A stretch of DNA of 64,000 bases from CAIYUC01 sp963682005 (GTDB lineage Bacteria; Bacteroidota; Bacteroidia; Bacteroidales; FEN-979): contig OY820914.1 of the NCBI GenBank assembly GCA_963682005.1, positions 2,852,001 to 2,916,000 of the forward strand, written 5' to 3'. Positions within the stretch are counted from its first letter, which is position 1. Every line of letters starts with the position of its first letter. Below are positions 1-8,512 of this stretch, piece after piece. The position numbers and the translations under genes are program-made. The notes under the pieces were generated by a model, which ran no database searches, was not told the origin of the DNA, and saw only the letters and a program-made list of their open reading frames with translations.

Positions 1-106
1 CCAGCGCAAGCGTTGTTTTTCCAACCTGCCTGGCACCTGTGATGATGATCGCTTTTCCCTTGAAAAGGTATTTTTCAATGACAGGATGAAGCTTTCTTGG
101 TATCAT
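1..106 (-). CDS. ATP-binding protein, N-terminal fragment (AAA_14/DUF4143-like)
   Basis: Only the first 35 codons are inside the window; the gene runs off the left edge on the minus strand. The translation starts MIPRKLHPVIEKYL and reaches a clear Walker A loop, GARQVGKTT, at about residues 24-32. This arrangement (short basic N-terminus, then GxRQxGKTT) is typical of the AAA_14 ATPases that carry a C-terminal DUF4143, common in Bacteroidota and often linked to toxin-antitoxin or nuclease modules. The ATG at 106-104 is the only good start. The family assignment rests on the P-loop alone and the function is unknown. Confidence 0.6.
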   Translation of the reverse strand, partial: MIPRKLHPVIEKYLFKGKAIIITGARQVGKTTLAL

Positions 107-186
107 ATTTTATGAACTAATTCACAAATTTAATTTAAAATTTATGAATAGGATCATATATTTACATTTTATTTTTTGCTATTGTG

Positions 187-1032
187 CTATTTGAAATACG
201 CTGCAAGCGCAAACGATTCCTTCATCCTGAACCCCCGCTCGGTTTCTTCCACGGTACAGCATTCATGGAAAATATCGTGTTCGAAGAAAAGCAGGTAGTT
301 GTTTTGAACCGCTTCCTTTAAAAAGACCTCTTTTTCCTTGAGCGTGATAAGAGGCCGAGTGTCGTAGCTCATGACATAAGGGATCGGGATGTGTGCCGAA
401 GAGGGAAGAACATCGGCCATGTAAACAACGGTGGTATCACCGTAACGGATGAACGGAATGACCTGACCATCGGTGTGGCCGTAGAAAAGCCTGACGCTGA
501 TCCCGGGGAAAAGTTCTCCGTCGGTTTCAATAAGGTGAAGTTTCCCTTTCTCCTTGATTGGCAGAATATTTTCCTTCAGGAAAGATGCCTTCTCGCGGTT
601 GTTCGGACTGGTTGCCCATTCCCATTGCAGCCGGCTGGTATGATAGGTGGCATTCGGGAAGGTGGGAACATAATCGGTGTGATCATCATTCCAACGGACC
701 GCTCCGCCGCAGTGGTCGAAATGGAGGTGTGTAAGGATGACATCTGAGATGTCATCCAACGATATATTGTGAGATGCCAGCGATTTTTCAAGGGTATCAT
801 CGCCGTTGAGCCAGTAATTGGCAAAGAATTTTTCACTCTGTTTATTCCCGATCCCGCAATCGATCAGGATCTTGCGGTCGCCATCCTCGATCAGCAGGCA
901 TCGCATCGACCAGTTGCAGAGGTTGTTTTCATCACACGGGTAGATCTTGCTCCACATCACCTTCGGCACCACCCCGAACATCGCACCCCCGTCTAACTTA
1001 AGATTACCGGTATTTAACGCAGCTAATTTCAT
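187..1032 (-). CDS. MBL-fold metallo-hydrolase
   Basis: 281-aa metallo-beta-lactamase-fold hydrolase. The zinc signature HLHFDH is present (about residues 102-107), with further expected ligands in GHTDGQ (about 186) and FFEHD near the C-terminus. It has no signal peptide, so it is probably cytosolic. The N-terminal part (LDGGAMFGVVPK...) and size resemble the N-acyl-homoserine-lactonase/quorum-quenching-like and glyoxalase II-like branch, but the substrate cannot be read from sequence. It starts at ATG 1032 and is monocistronic: tandem-repeat DNA separates it from butyrate kinase. The catalytic fold is certain; substrate is open. Confidence 0.85.
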   Translation of the reverse strand: MKLAALNTGNLKLDGGAMFGVVPKVMWSKIYPCDENNLCNWSMRCLLIEDGDRKILIDCGIGNKQSEKFFANYWLNGDDTLEKSLASHNISLDDISDVILTHLHFDHCGGAVRWNDDHTDYVPTFPNATYHTSRLQWEWATSPNNREKASFLKENILPIKEKGKLHLIETDGELFPGISVRLFYGHTDGQVIPFIRYGDTTVVYMADVLPSSAHIPIPYVMSYDTRPLITLKEKEVFLKEAVQNNYLLFFEHDIFHECCTVEETERGFRMKESFALAAYFK

Positions 1033-1064
1033 TTTCTTATTCGAAATTTATGATGAGTAACAAA

Positions 1065-1180
1065 GTCACAAGGTCACAAGGTCACAAGGTCACAACGTCA
1101 TCCCCGCGAAAGCGGGGACATAATCAATAAATCAATAAGTCAACAACTCAACAACTAAGCAACTAAGCGCCTAAGCATCC
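1065..1180. repeat. Octamer arrays flanking a palindromic element
   Basis: The entire gap between the MBL gene and buk is repetitive. 1065-1096 holds four copies of GTCACAAG (8-bp period). 1096-1119 is a copy of the dispersed palindrome (core TCCCCGCGAAAGCGGGGA). 1125-1180 is a second, more degenerate 8-bp-period array of seven units (CAATAAAT, CAATAAGT, CAACAACT twice, AAGCAACT, AAGCGCCT, AAGCATCC). This second array ends exactly at the base before the buk stop codon (1181-1183 on the minus strand). Confidence 0.85.
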
Positions 1181-2254
1181 TTAATATTCCTGCACAGCCA
1201 TCTCCCCGTTGATGACCCTCAGGGCATTCGTTGCCATGGCCTTGATCTCATTATCGCCGGCATAAACAAATGTCGGGGCGAGTTTACCTACATGATCCTG
1301 GATGTGCTGGATCAGGAATTCGCTGTGAGCAAGTTCACCCGTGATCAGGATCCCGTCGGCTTCGCCCTTGAGGACGGCAAACATTTCCCCGATACATTTG
1401 GACACCTGGTAAGCCATGGCTTCCATGATCAGGGCCGCATGCTGGTCCCCTGATTTGATCCGGTCTTCGATCTGGGCCACGCTCGTCGTACCGAGATGAG
1501 CCCTGAGTCCGCCGCAATGCGAGATCAGGCACTTGATGTCTTCTTTCGTTTTTGTCCCGCTGAAGCATAATTCAACGATATCACCCATCGGAAGCGATCC
1601 GCTGCGGACCATGGAGAACGGACCGTCTCCGGCAAACCCCTGGTTCACGTCGATCACCCGCCCTTTGCGATGTGCTCCAACGGTCGTCCCGTTTCCGAGA
1701 TGAGCCACGATCAGGTTGATGTCTTCATAGTTGACTTTATGCGTCTCAGCATGCAATTTTGCAACGGCTTTCTGGTTCAGTGCATGAAAGATCGACTTTC
1801 TTCGGATCTCAGGGTCCCCGGTGATCCGTGCGACTTCTTCCAGCTCATCAACCACGGTCGGATCTGCGATCAGTGCCTTGCACCCCGGAATATCTGACGC
1901 GATAGCATCCGCAAGAAGCCCGCCAATATTGATGATATCCTCGCCGACAGGGCTTTCGCACAGGTCATGTTTCAGCTTCGGATTCATCCCGAACACACCT
2001 GATTGAACCGGGTGGATCAATCCCCCCCGTGAGATCACGATCTTTACTTCGCTCAGATCAAAATCATTGTTCTTAAGATCTTTTAATACGACGTCTTTTC
2101 TGAAACCAACCTGGTCGCAGAACCTGTTAAAAGGTGCCAGTTCTTCTTTCGTATGTTTCCTTCCGACCATGTATCGTAATTTATAATTTTCATAAACTGC
2201 GATCTGGGTCTCCTGGTCTTTCGGATTAACCACAAGAATGTTGAATGTCATCAT
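1181..2254 (-). CDS. buk: Butyrate kinase
   Basis: Acetokinase-family (ASKHA) enzyme converting butyryl-phosphate and ADP to butyrate and ATP, or the reverse. Diagnostic segments are the N-terminal ILVVNPKDQETQIAVYE phosphate-1 region, AHLGNGTTVGAHRKGRVIDV in the middle, and ILITGELAHS near the C-terminus. The open frame extends upstream into icmF, but the first 26 residues then look non-native. I choose ATG 2254 (a second ATG follows at 2251), giving about 358 aa, normal for Buk. This start lies 11 bp after the icmF stop, so the gene is the third member of an acyl-CoA dehydrogenase-icmF-buk operon. No phosphotransbutyrylase gene is in the window. Branched-chain acids such as isobutyrate are also possible substrates. 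Confidence 0.93.
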   Translation of the reverse strand: MMTFNILVVNPKDQETQIAVYENYKLRYMVGRKHTKEELAPFNRFCDQVGFRKDVVLKDLKNNDFDLSEVKIVISRGGLIHPVQSGVFGMNPKLKHDLCESPVGEDIINIGGLLADAIASDIPGCKALIADPTVVDELEEVARITGDPEIRRKSIFHALNQKAVAKLHAETHKVNYEDINLIVAHLGNGTTVGAHRKGRVIDVNQGFAGDGPFSMVRSGSLPMGDIVELCFSGTKTKEDIKCLISHCGGLRAHLGTTSVAQIEDRIKSGDQHAALIMEAMAYQVSKCIGEMFAVLKGEADGILITGELAHSEFLIQHIQDHVGKLAPTFVYAGDNEIKAMATNALRVINGEMAVQEY

Positions 2255-2265
2255 TGGATTTTGTT

Positions 2266-5200
2266 TTACATGTTTCTCCTGTACTGACCACCTACCTCGA
2301 AAAGTGCGTTGGTGATCTGCCCGATGGAGCAATACCTGGTTGCTTCCATCAGTGCTTCAAAGATATTGCTATTTTGAATTGCAGCGGCCTGGAGGTCGTC
2401 AAGCATCTTTTTCGACTCTTCGTCATAGGTTTTGTGAAGCTGGTCAAGCATCTTGATCTGGTAGTTCTTTTCCTCTTCGGTGGCCCGGATCACCTCTCCG
2501 GGCAGGATTGTCGGAGAACCCTTGCTTGAGAGGAAGGTATTCACCCCCATGATCGGCAGTTTCCCGCTGTTCTTCATCGTTTCATAATAGAGCGATTCCT
2601 CCTGGATCTTGCTGCGCTGATACATCGTTTCCATGGATCCGAGAACGCCGCCGCGTTCCGAGAGACGCTCAAATTCCATCAGTACTGCTTCCTCCACCAG
2701 GTCGGTCATCTCTTCAATGATGAACGCCCCCTGGTTGGGATTCTGATTTTTTGCCAGTCCCAGTTCATGGTTGATGATCATCTGGATGGCCATTGCACGG
2801 CGCACAGACTCTTCGGTTGGGGTGGTGATGGCCTCGTCGTAGGCATTAGTATGCAGTGAGTTGCAATTGTCGTAAATCGCGTAGAGTGCCTGCAGCGTGG
2901 TGCGGATGTCGTTAAAGCTGATCTCCTGCGCATGAAGCGACCGACCGGAAGTCTGGATGTGGTACTTCAGCATTTGTGAACGGCTGTTGGCGTTGTACTT
3001 CAGTTTCATCGCCTTGGCCCAGATCAGCCGCGCCACACGCCCGATCACGGAATATTCGGCATCCACCCCGTTTGAAAAGAAGAAGGAGAGGTTCGGGGCG
3101 AATTTATCGATGTCCATCCCCCTTGAAACGTAATATTCCACGTATGTAAACCCGTTCGCCAGCGTAAATGCAAGCTGGGAGATCGGGTTGGCGCCGGCTT
3201 CGGCAATGTGATACCCGGAAATGGAGACGGAATAAAAATTCTGAACCTGGTTATGAATGAAGTAATCCTGGATGTCACCCATCATCTTCAGGGCGAAATC
3301 GGTTGAAAAGATGCATGTATTCTGGGCCTGGTCCTCTTTGAGAATATCAGCCTGCACGGTTCCCCTTACCTGGGCCAGGGTGGCCTTTTTAATTTTACCG
3401 TAAACCTCTGCCGGAAGCACCTGTTCTCCGGTCACCCCGAGCAGCATCAACCCGAGGCCGTCATTTCCCTTTGGCAGTTCACCCTGGTATTCCGGCCGTG
3501 TGGTCCCTTTCTTTTTATAGATGGCGGCAATCTTTTTTTCAACCTCTTCATCAAGACCATGTTCATGGATGTACTTTTCGCATTGCTGGTCGATGGCTGC
3601 ATTCATGAAATAGCCCACCATGGCCGGCGCCGGACCATTGATGGTCATCGAAACGGAGGTGTTGGGATCGAGCAGGTTGAACCCGGAATAGAGCTTCTTG
3701 GCATCATCGAGACAGGCAATGGAGACACCCGAATTCCCGATCTTTCCAGAGATGTCGGGACGGGGATCCGGATCATTTCCATAGAGGGTCACAGAATCAT
3801 AAGCCGTTGATAGCCGGACGAACGGCATTCCATAGGAAACATAATGGAACCGCTTGTTGGTGCGCTCCGGGCCTCCTTCGCCTGCGAACATACGTGTCGG
3901 GTCTTCGCTTTCACGCTTGAACGGGAAAACTCCGGCTGCGTAGGGAAATTCACCGGGCACATTCTCGCGGAGGTTCCACTTCAGGATGTCGCCCCATGCT
4001 TCATATTTCGGGAGGGCGATCTTCGGCACCTTTGTACCGGAAAGCGATTCCACATGAGTGGCCACCCGGATCTCTTTTCCTCTTACTTTATAAATGTAGT
4101 ACTCATCCTTATAAGATTTGACCTTGATGTCCCAATCCTTTAAAAGCTTCAGGTTATGATGGTCAAGCTCTTTTTCCACCCTGTCATAAAGCTGGTTCAG
4201 TTCGAGCATCAGGCTGATCCGGTTGCAGGGTGTGATCTCTTCATTATTCAGCTTGCTATCGGGCGTTTCCCTGAGTGTTTCGATGGTCTGGGCAATTGAA
4301 TATAACCGCTGTGCGATTTTCGACTGTTCATTGGCCCATTTGTTATAATTCCTTACTGTATCGGCAATTTCAGAAAGGTATCGTGTTCTTGAAGGAGGGA
4401 TGATGTGGATCTTGTCGGTCATCTCATTTTTTCCGACGAACTTTGAAGGAAATGAAACGCCTGTTTTTTCTTTTATCTTTCCGATAAGGGCTTTATAGAG
4501 ATTGTTGATGCCGGGATCATTGAACTGGGAGGCTGTTGTTCCGAAAACGGGCATGGAATTGACATCCTCAGCAAACAGCTTGTGATTCCGCTGGTACTGT
4601 TTCCTTACATCCCTCAGGGCATCCAGGGCACCACGCTTGTCGAACTTATTGATGGCGACAAGGTCGGCAAAATCAAGCATGTCGATCTTCTCCAGCTGGC
4701 TGGCAGCGCCGTATTCGGGGGTCATAACGTAAAGTGTCAGGTCGCTGTGGTCGACGATCTCTGTATCGGCCTGCCCGATGCCGGATGTTTCGACGATCAC
4801 AAGGTCAAACCCTGCGGCTTTCATGATGTCGATCGTGCTCTTGACGTATTTTGAAAGTGAAAGGTTTGACTGGCGCGTGGCCATTGAGCGCATGAACACC
4901 CGCGGGTTGCTGATGGCGTTCATCCTGATGCGGTCGCCCAGCAGGGCGCCGCCTGTTTTCCGCTTGGTCGGATCGATCGAAATGATCGCCAGGGTTTTAT
5001 CTTCGAGATCTTGCAAGTATCTCCTTACGAGCTCATCGATGAGGGAAGATTTTCCCGCACCGCCGGTTCCCGTGATCCCCAGTACCGGGATCTTCTTCTT
5101 CCCGGTCAGTTTCTTTGTTTTTTCAAGCAGTTCAGCAGATTCTTCGGGGAAATTCTCAACGGCAGAGATAAGCTGTGCAATGGATTTCGTTTCTTTTTCC

Positions 5201-5676
5201 TTAACCAGGGATACAATGAGATGATCGGTTTTACCAACCGGGAAATCAGATTTCTCCAGGAGGTCGTTGATCATTCCCTGGAGGGTCATTTCCCGTCCGT
5301 CATCGGGGGAATAGATCTTCGTGATGCCGTAGGCTTGCAACTCCTCGATCTCCTTCGGAAGGATCACGCCGCCACCGCCGCCGAAAAGGCGTATATGTCC
5401 GCAGCCGTGCTCTTTCAGAAGGTCGTGCATGTATTTGAAATACTCGGTATGACCACCCTGGTATGAGGTAATGGCGATCGCCTGGACATCTTCCTGGACG
5501 GCACAATCGACGATTTCCATCACCGAGCGGTTGTGCCCGAGATGGATCACTTCAGCGCCTGATGCCTGGAGGATCCGCCGCATAATGTTGATTGCGGCAT
5601 CATGACCGTCAAACAGCGAAGCAGCCGTGACGATCCGGATATGGTTCTTTGGTTTGTATGGTTCTGCCTGGTTCAT
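2266..5676 (-). CDS. icmF: Fused isobutyryl-CoA mutase IcmF (B12 + G-protein + mutase)
   Basis: 1136-aa adenosylcobalamin enzyme interconverting isobutyryl-CoA and n-butyryl-CoA. Domain order is typical of IcmF. The B12-binding domain covers residues 11-145, with LFDGHDAAIN giving the lower-ligand His25. A MeaB/ArgK-like GTPase chaperone domain covers about 190-400 (Walker A GTGGAGKSS 203-211; NKFD 343-346). The mutase barrel covers about 560-1130. The pair that separates methylmalonyl-CoA mutases (Tyr and Arg in MYAFRPW and FMVRN) aligns with Phe584 (GVFPFKR) and Gln785 (DQAQN). That argues for isobutyryl-CoA rather than methylmalonyl-CoA. It starts 7 bp after the acyl-CoA dehydrogenase stop, so co-transcription is likely. 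Confidence 0.95.
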   Translation of the reverse strand: MNQAEPYKPKNHIRIVTAASLFDGHDAAINIMRRILQASGAEVIHLGHNRSVMEIVDCAVQEDVQAIAITSYQGGHTEYFKYMHDLLKEHGCGHIRLFGGGGGVILPKEIEELQAYGITKIYSPDDGREMTLQGMINDLLEKSDFPVGKTDHLIVSLVKEKETKSIAQLISAVENFPEESAELLEKTKKLTGKKKIPVLGITGTGGAGKSSLIDELVRRYLQDLEDKTLAIISIDPTKRKTGGALLGDRIRMNAISNPRVFMRSMATRQSNLSLSKYVKSTIDIMKAAGFDLVIVETSGIGQADTEIVDHSDLTLYVMTPEYGAASQLEKIDMLDFADLVAINKFDKRGALDALRDVRKQYQRNHKLFAEDVNSMPVFGTTASQFNDPGINNLYKALIGKIKEKTGVSFPSKFVGKNEMTDKIHIIPPSRTRYLSEIADTVRNYNKWANEQSKIAQRLYSIAQTIETLRETPDSKLNNEEITPCNRISLMLELNQLYDRVEKELDHHNLKLLKDWDIKVKSYKDEYYIYKVRGKEIRVATHVESLSGTKVPKIALPKYEAWGDILKWNLRENVPGEFPYAAGVFPFKRESEDPTRMFAGEGGPERTNKRFHYVSYGMPFVRLSTAYDSVTLYGNDPDPRPDISGKIGNSGVSIACLDDAKKLYSGFNLLDPNTSVSMTINGPAPAMVGYFMNAAIDQQCEKYIHEHGLDEEVEKKIAAIYKKKGTTRPEYQGELPKGNDGLGLMLLGVTGEQVLPAEVYGKIKKATLAQVRGTVQADILKEDQAQNTCIFSTDFALKMMGDIQDYFIHNQVQNFYSVSISGYHIAEAGANPISQLAFTLANGFTYVEYYVSRGMDIDKFAPNLSFFFSNGVDAEYSVIGRVARLIWAKAMKLKYNANSRSQMLKYHIQTSGRSLHAQEISFNDIRTTLQALYAIYDNCNSLHTNAYDEAITTPTEESVRRAMAIQMIINHELGLAKNQNPNQGAFIIEEMTDLVEEAVLMEFERLSERGGVLGSMETMYQRSKIQEESLYYETMKNSGKLPIMGVNTFLSSKGSPTILPGEVIRATEEEKNYQIKMLDQLHKTYDEESKKMLDDLQAAAIQNSNIFEALMEATRYCSIGQITNALFEVGGQYRRNM

Positions 5677-5683
5677 CCTTCTC

Positions 5684-6826
5684 TTAATCTGCCATCAGCG
5701 AGCGCGAAATGATCATTTTCTGGATCTCGCTCGTTCCTTCATAAATCTGGGTGAGCTTTGCCTCGCGCATGAGACGCTCGACATGGTATTCTTTTACATA
5801 GCCGTAGCCGCCATGGATCTGAACGGCTTCCGTCGTAACATACATGGCTGTTTCAGCGGCATAATATTTTGCGATGGCGCTGGCAGTTCCGTAAGGTTGT
5901 CCCTGGTCCTTGAGCCATGCAGCCTTCAGGCAGAAATCCCTTGCAGCTTCGATCCGTACATGCATCTCAGCCAGCTTGAAAGCGACATCCTGGTGATTGA
6001 TGATCTCTGTCCCGAAGGCTTTCCGTTCTTTTGCATATTTCAACGCCCTTTCAAAGGCGCCCGAGGCGATGCCCAGGGCCTGGGCTGCAATACCGATACG
6101 CCCGCCTTCAAGGGTCTTCATGGCAAATTTAAACCCGAAACCATCATCGCCGAGCCTGTTTTCCTTTGGCACTTTCACATCTGTGAACATCACGGAATGG
6201 GTATCGGAGCTCCGCATTCCCATTTTATCTTCATGCGGACCCAGTGATATCCCGGGTGCATGACGGTCAATCAGCAAAGCATTGATCCCCCTGTGCTTTT
6301 TTTCGGGGTGGGTCTGGGCGATCAGGATGTATGTAGATGCAGAATTTCCGTTCGTGATCCAGTTCTTGGTTCCATTCACAAGGTAATGATCCCCTTTGTC
6401 CTCGGCTGTCGTACGCTGACATGTTGCATCAGAACCGGCATCCGGTTCGGAGAGCAGAAACGCGCCGATCTTCTCCCCGCTGGCGAGTGGTCTCAGGAAC
6501 TTCTCTTTCTGTTCAGTTGTCCCGAATTCCTCGATGCCATAGCAAACCAGTGAATTATTTACCGACATGATGACGGACACAGAAGAATCGACCTTTGAGA
6601 TCTCTTCCATGGCAAGAACATAGGAAATGGTGTCCATGCCGGATCCGCCATATTCCGTGCCAACAAGCATGCCCATAAAGCCCAGTTCCGACAGGGCCTT
6701 CACATGATGCGCAGGGTATTCTGATTTTGCGTCCCGTTCCAGGACATCTTTGATCAGCTCCCGCTGGGCATAATCCCGGGCAGCTTTCCGGATCATTAAC
6801 TGTTCTTCTGTGAATTGAAAATCCAT
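5684..6826 (-). CDS. Short-chain acyl-CoA dehydrogenase (butyryl-CoA type)
   Basis: 380-aa FAD enzyme of the short-chain acyl-CoA dehydrogenase family, oxidising butyryl-CoA-like thioesters to enoyl-CoA. The protein is full length. It begins MDFQFTEEQLMIR and has the FAD/substrate signature LLSEPDAGSDA. The catalytic base is Glu363 in YEGTSEIQ, the position used by butyryl-CoA and short-chain dehydrogenases. No electron-transfer flavoprotein genes are nearby. It is first in the operon with icmF and buk, which suggests the three act on C4 acyl-CoAs. Whether it runs oxidatively or as a crotonyl-CoA reductase cannot be decided here. Confidence 0.93.
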   Translation of the reverse strand: MDFQFTEEQLMIRKAARDYAQRELIKDVLERDAKSEYPAHHVKALSELGFMGMLVGTEYGGSGMDTISYVLAMEEISKVDSSVSVIMSVNNSLVCYGIEEFGTTEQKEKFLRPLASGEKIGAFLLSEPDAGSDATCQRTTAEDKGDHYLVNGTKNWITNGNSASTYILIAQTHPEKKHRGINALLIDRHAPGISLGPHEDKMGMRSSDTHSVMFTDVKVPKENRLGDDGFGFKFAMKTLEGGRIGIAAQALGIASGAFERALKYAKERKAFGTEIINHQDVAFKLAEMHVRIEAARDFCLKAAWLKDQGQPYGTASAIAKYYAAETAMYVTTEAVQIHGGYGYVKEYHVERLMREAKLTQIYEGTSEIQKMIISRSLMAD

Positions 6827-7020
6827 GGTTTGAGATTTAAAGGATAAAGGTACTAAAATTATTCTTTCTGTAGATCAATTGAAATGTTGATGGAATCCAT
6901 AATATTACGTTATTGTTTAACGTTATGTAAAATGAATCTAAATGGAACAGATCAGCATTCCATCATATGAAAAGACAAACATACAACGAATAATTTTATT
7001 ATGACAAATGAAAATTTTCC

Positions 7021-7028
7021 TATATTTG
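7021..7028 (+). promoter_or_regulatory. Possible Bacteroidota -7 element
   Basis: TATATTTG fits the Bacteroidota sigma-ABfr -7 consensus TAnnTTTG and lies in an AT-rich stretch 13 bp before the ATG at 7042. The leader would be very short. No convincing -33 TTG sits 19-21 bp upstream, so support is moderate. Confidence 0.4.
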
Positions 7029-7041
7029 AATATATAAATAC

Positions 7042-8277
7042 ATGGGTGAGATGGAAGAGAGTGCGGATTACCTTATCATAGGGGCAGGGATCATTGGCCT
7101 GGCCATAGCCAGGGAGCTGAAAATGAGGTTCCCTTCAGCGGAAATCCTCGTTATTGATAAAGAGCCCGACGTGGCCTACCACAGCAGCGGGAGGAACAGT
7201 GGTGTGCTGCATGCGGGGTTTTATTACTCGGCGGATTCACTGAAGGCGAAATTCACGCGCGAAGGAAACCAGATGATGAAGGAGTACTGCAGGCAGAAGA
7301 ACCTGAAGCTCAATGAATGTCAGAAAGTAGTCGTGGCAAATGATGAGTCGGAGCTCCCGGCCTTGTATGAACTCGAAAAAAGAGGGTTGAAAAACGGGGT
7401 GGATGTGAAGATCATTTCTGAAGAAGAATTAAAGAAGATCGATCCGAATGCAAAAACATACAAGTTTGCCCTTTACTCTCCTTCCACGGCCACGGTTGAC
7501 CCGGTGGAGGTGAACATGTCGGTGAAGAATGACCTGCGTGAAGCCGGGGTGAAGTTCCTGTTCAGCGATGGTTACAGGAAGAAACTGGACCAGCACACGA
7601 TCCTCACAATGAAAGGTCATCGCGTTACAGCGACGAAGATCATCAATGCAGCAGGACTTTATGCCGACCGGATCGCCCGGGATTTTCAATTTTCAAAGAA
7701 TTATACGATCATCCCGTTCAAGGGGATCTACCTGAAATATACCCTGAAAGATAAACCCATCAAAACCAACATCTACCCTGTCCCGAACCTGAAGAATCCT
7801 TTCCTCGGCGTTCATTTTACCGTTACCGTTGACGGGATCATCAAGATCGGTCCGACCTCGATACCGGCCTTCTGGCGGGAAAACTACAAAGGCTGGAGCA
7901 ATTTCAGGATCCGGGAACTGTTTAATATCCTCGGCTGGGAAGCCAGGCTTTTCCTTACCAATGCATTTGGCTTCCGAAGCCTCGCGTTCGACGAGATCAG
8001 GAAATACAATAAGAAGTATTTTGTAGGCCTTGCGACCAAAATGGTTCATGAAATTAAAACGGAAGGATTCACGGAATGGAGCAAACCCGGTATCCGGGCA
8101 CAGCTCCTGAATAAGAAAACCCTTGAGCTTGTCATGGATTTTGTGGTGGAAGGCGACCAGGATTCGATACACGTCCTGAATGCCGTTTCACCTGCATTCA
8201 CATGCAGTTTCCCGTTTGCACGGTGGGTCGTGGACAATTATATAATTAAAAATGAAGAGTTAAGAATTAGGAATTAA
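7042..8277 (+). CDS. L-2-hydroxyglutarate oxidase-like FAD oxidoreductase
   Basis: 411-aa DAO-family flavoprotein. The dinucleotide-binding motif IIGAGIIGLAIARE is at residues 12-25. SSGRNSGVLHAGFYY and the later KIGPTSIPAFWRENY and NAVSPAFTCSFPFARWVV blocks match the L-2-hydroxyglutarate dehydrogenase/oxidase (LhgO) group, which oxidises L-2-hydroxyglutarate to 2-oxoglutarate at the membrane. This would repair an off-product of malate or lactate dehydrogenases, fitting the Ldh2-family gene downstream. ATG 7042 is used; ATG 7051 is an alternative. Oddity: the last dozen or so residues (IIKNEELRIRN) are encoded by a 7-bp repeat array (8243-8291) that also supplies the stop codon, so the C-terminal tail seems to be acquired repeat sequence. 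Confidence 0.85.
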   Translation: MGEMEESADYLIIGAGIIGLAIARELKMRFPSAEILVIDKEPDVAYHSSGRNSGVLHAGFYYSADSLKAKFTREGNQMMKEYCRQKNLKLNECQKVVVANDESELPALYELEKRGLKNGVDVKIISEEELKKIDPNAKTYKFALYSPSTATVDPVEVNMSVKNDLREAGVKFLFSDGYRKKLDQHTILTMKGHRVTATKIINAAGLYADRIARDFQFSKNYTIIPFKGIYLKYTLKDKPIKTNIYPVPNLKNPFLGVHFTVTVDGIIKIGPTSIPAFWRENYKGWSNFRIRELFNILGWEARLFLTNAFGFRSLAFDEIRKYNKKYFVGLATKMVHEIKTEGFTEWSKPGIRAQLLNKKTLELVMDFVVEGDQDSIHVLNAVSPAFTCSFPFARWVVDNYIIKNEELRIRN

Positions 8278-8477
8278 GAACGAAGAGTTGGCAGAAAGAG
8301 ACCTGTAGCCGAAAGTCGTGACTTTCGGGTTGCAAGATGTCAGAGAATAATTACGAATTACGGATTACGAATTACGTCCCCACTTTCGCGGGGATGACGG
8401 AAGCATGTAGCTTGAAGCCTGAAGCCTGTCCCCGCTTTCGCGGGGATGACGGCAATGATAAGCCTGAAGCCCGAAGC
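8243..8477. repeat. Composite of heptamer arrays and hairpins
   Basis: Repeat-filled gap. 8243-8291: seven units of a GAATTAA-like 7-bp repeat, starting inside the preceding gene. 8309-8328: hairpin CCGAAAGT-CGTG-ACTTTCGG. 8351-8376: TTACGAA heptamers. 8376-8400 and 8428-8452: two copies of the dispersed CCCCGC/GCGGGG palindrome in the same orientation. 8412-8425 and 8464-8477: CTGAAGC-type heptamers. The block from palindrome to AAGCATGTAGCTTGAAGC recurs almost unchanged at 44236-44280. Confidence 0.85.
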
Positions 8478-8512
8478 AATAAAATGATTCTAACCAAATA
8501 AAAAGCAAGACA

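Noticed and set aside
2255..2332. Longer N-terminus of butyrate kinase overlapping icmF
   Set aside because: The 26 extra residues are basic and unlike the family; the ATG at 2254 gives normal length.
8376..8452. Type I-E-like CRISPR repeats (CCCCGC...GCGGGG hairpin)
   Set aside because: The palindromes are dispersed singly or in pairs with unequal spacing and no spacers or leader.
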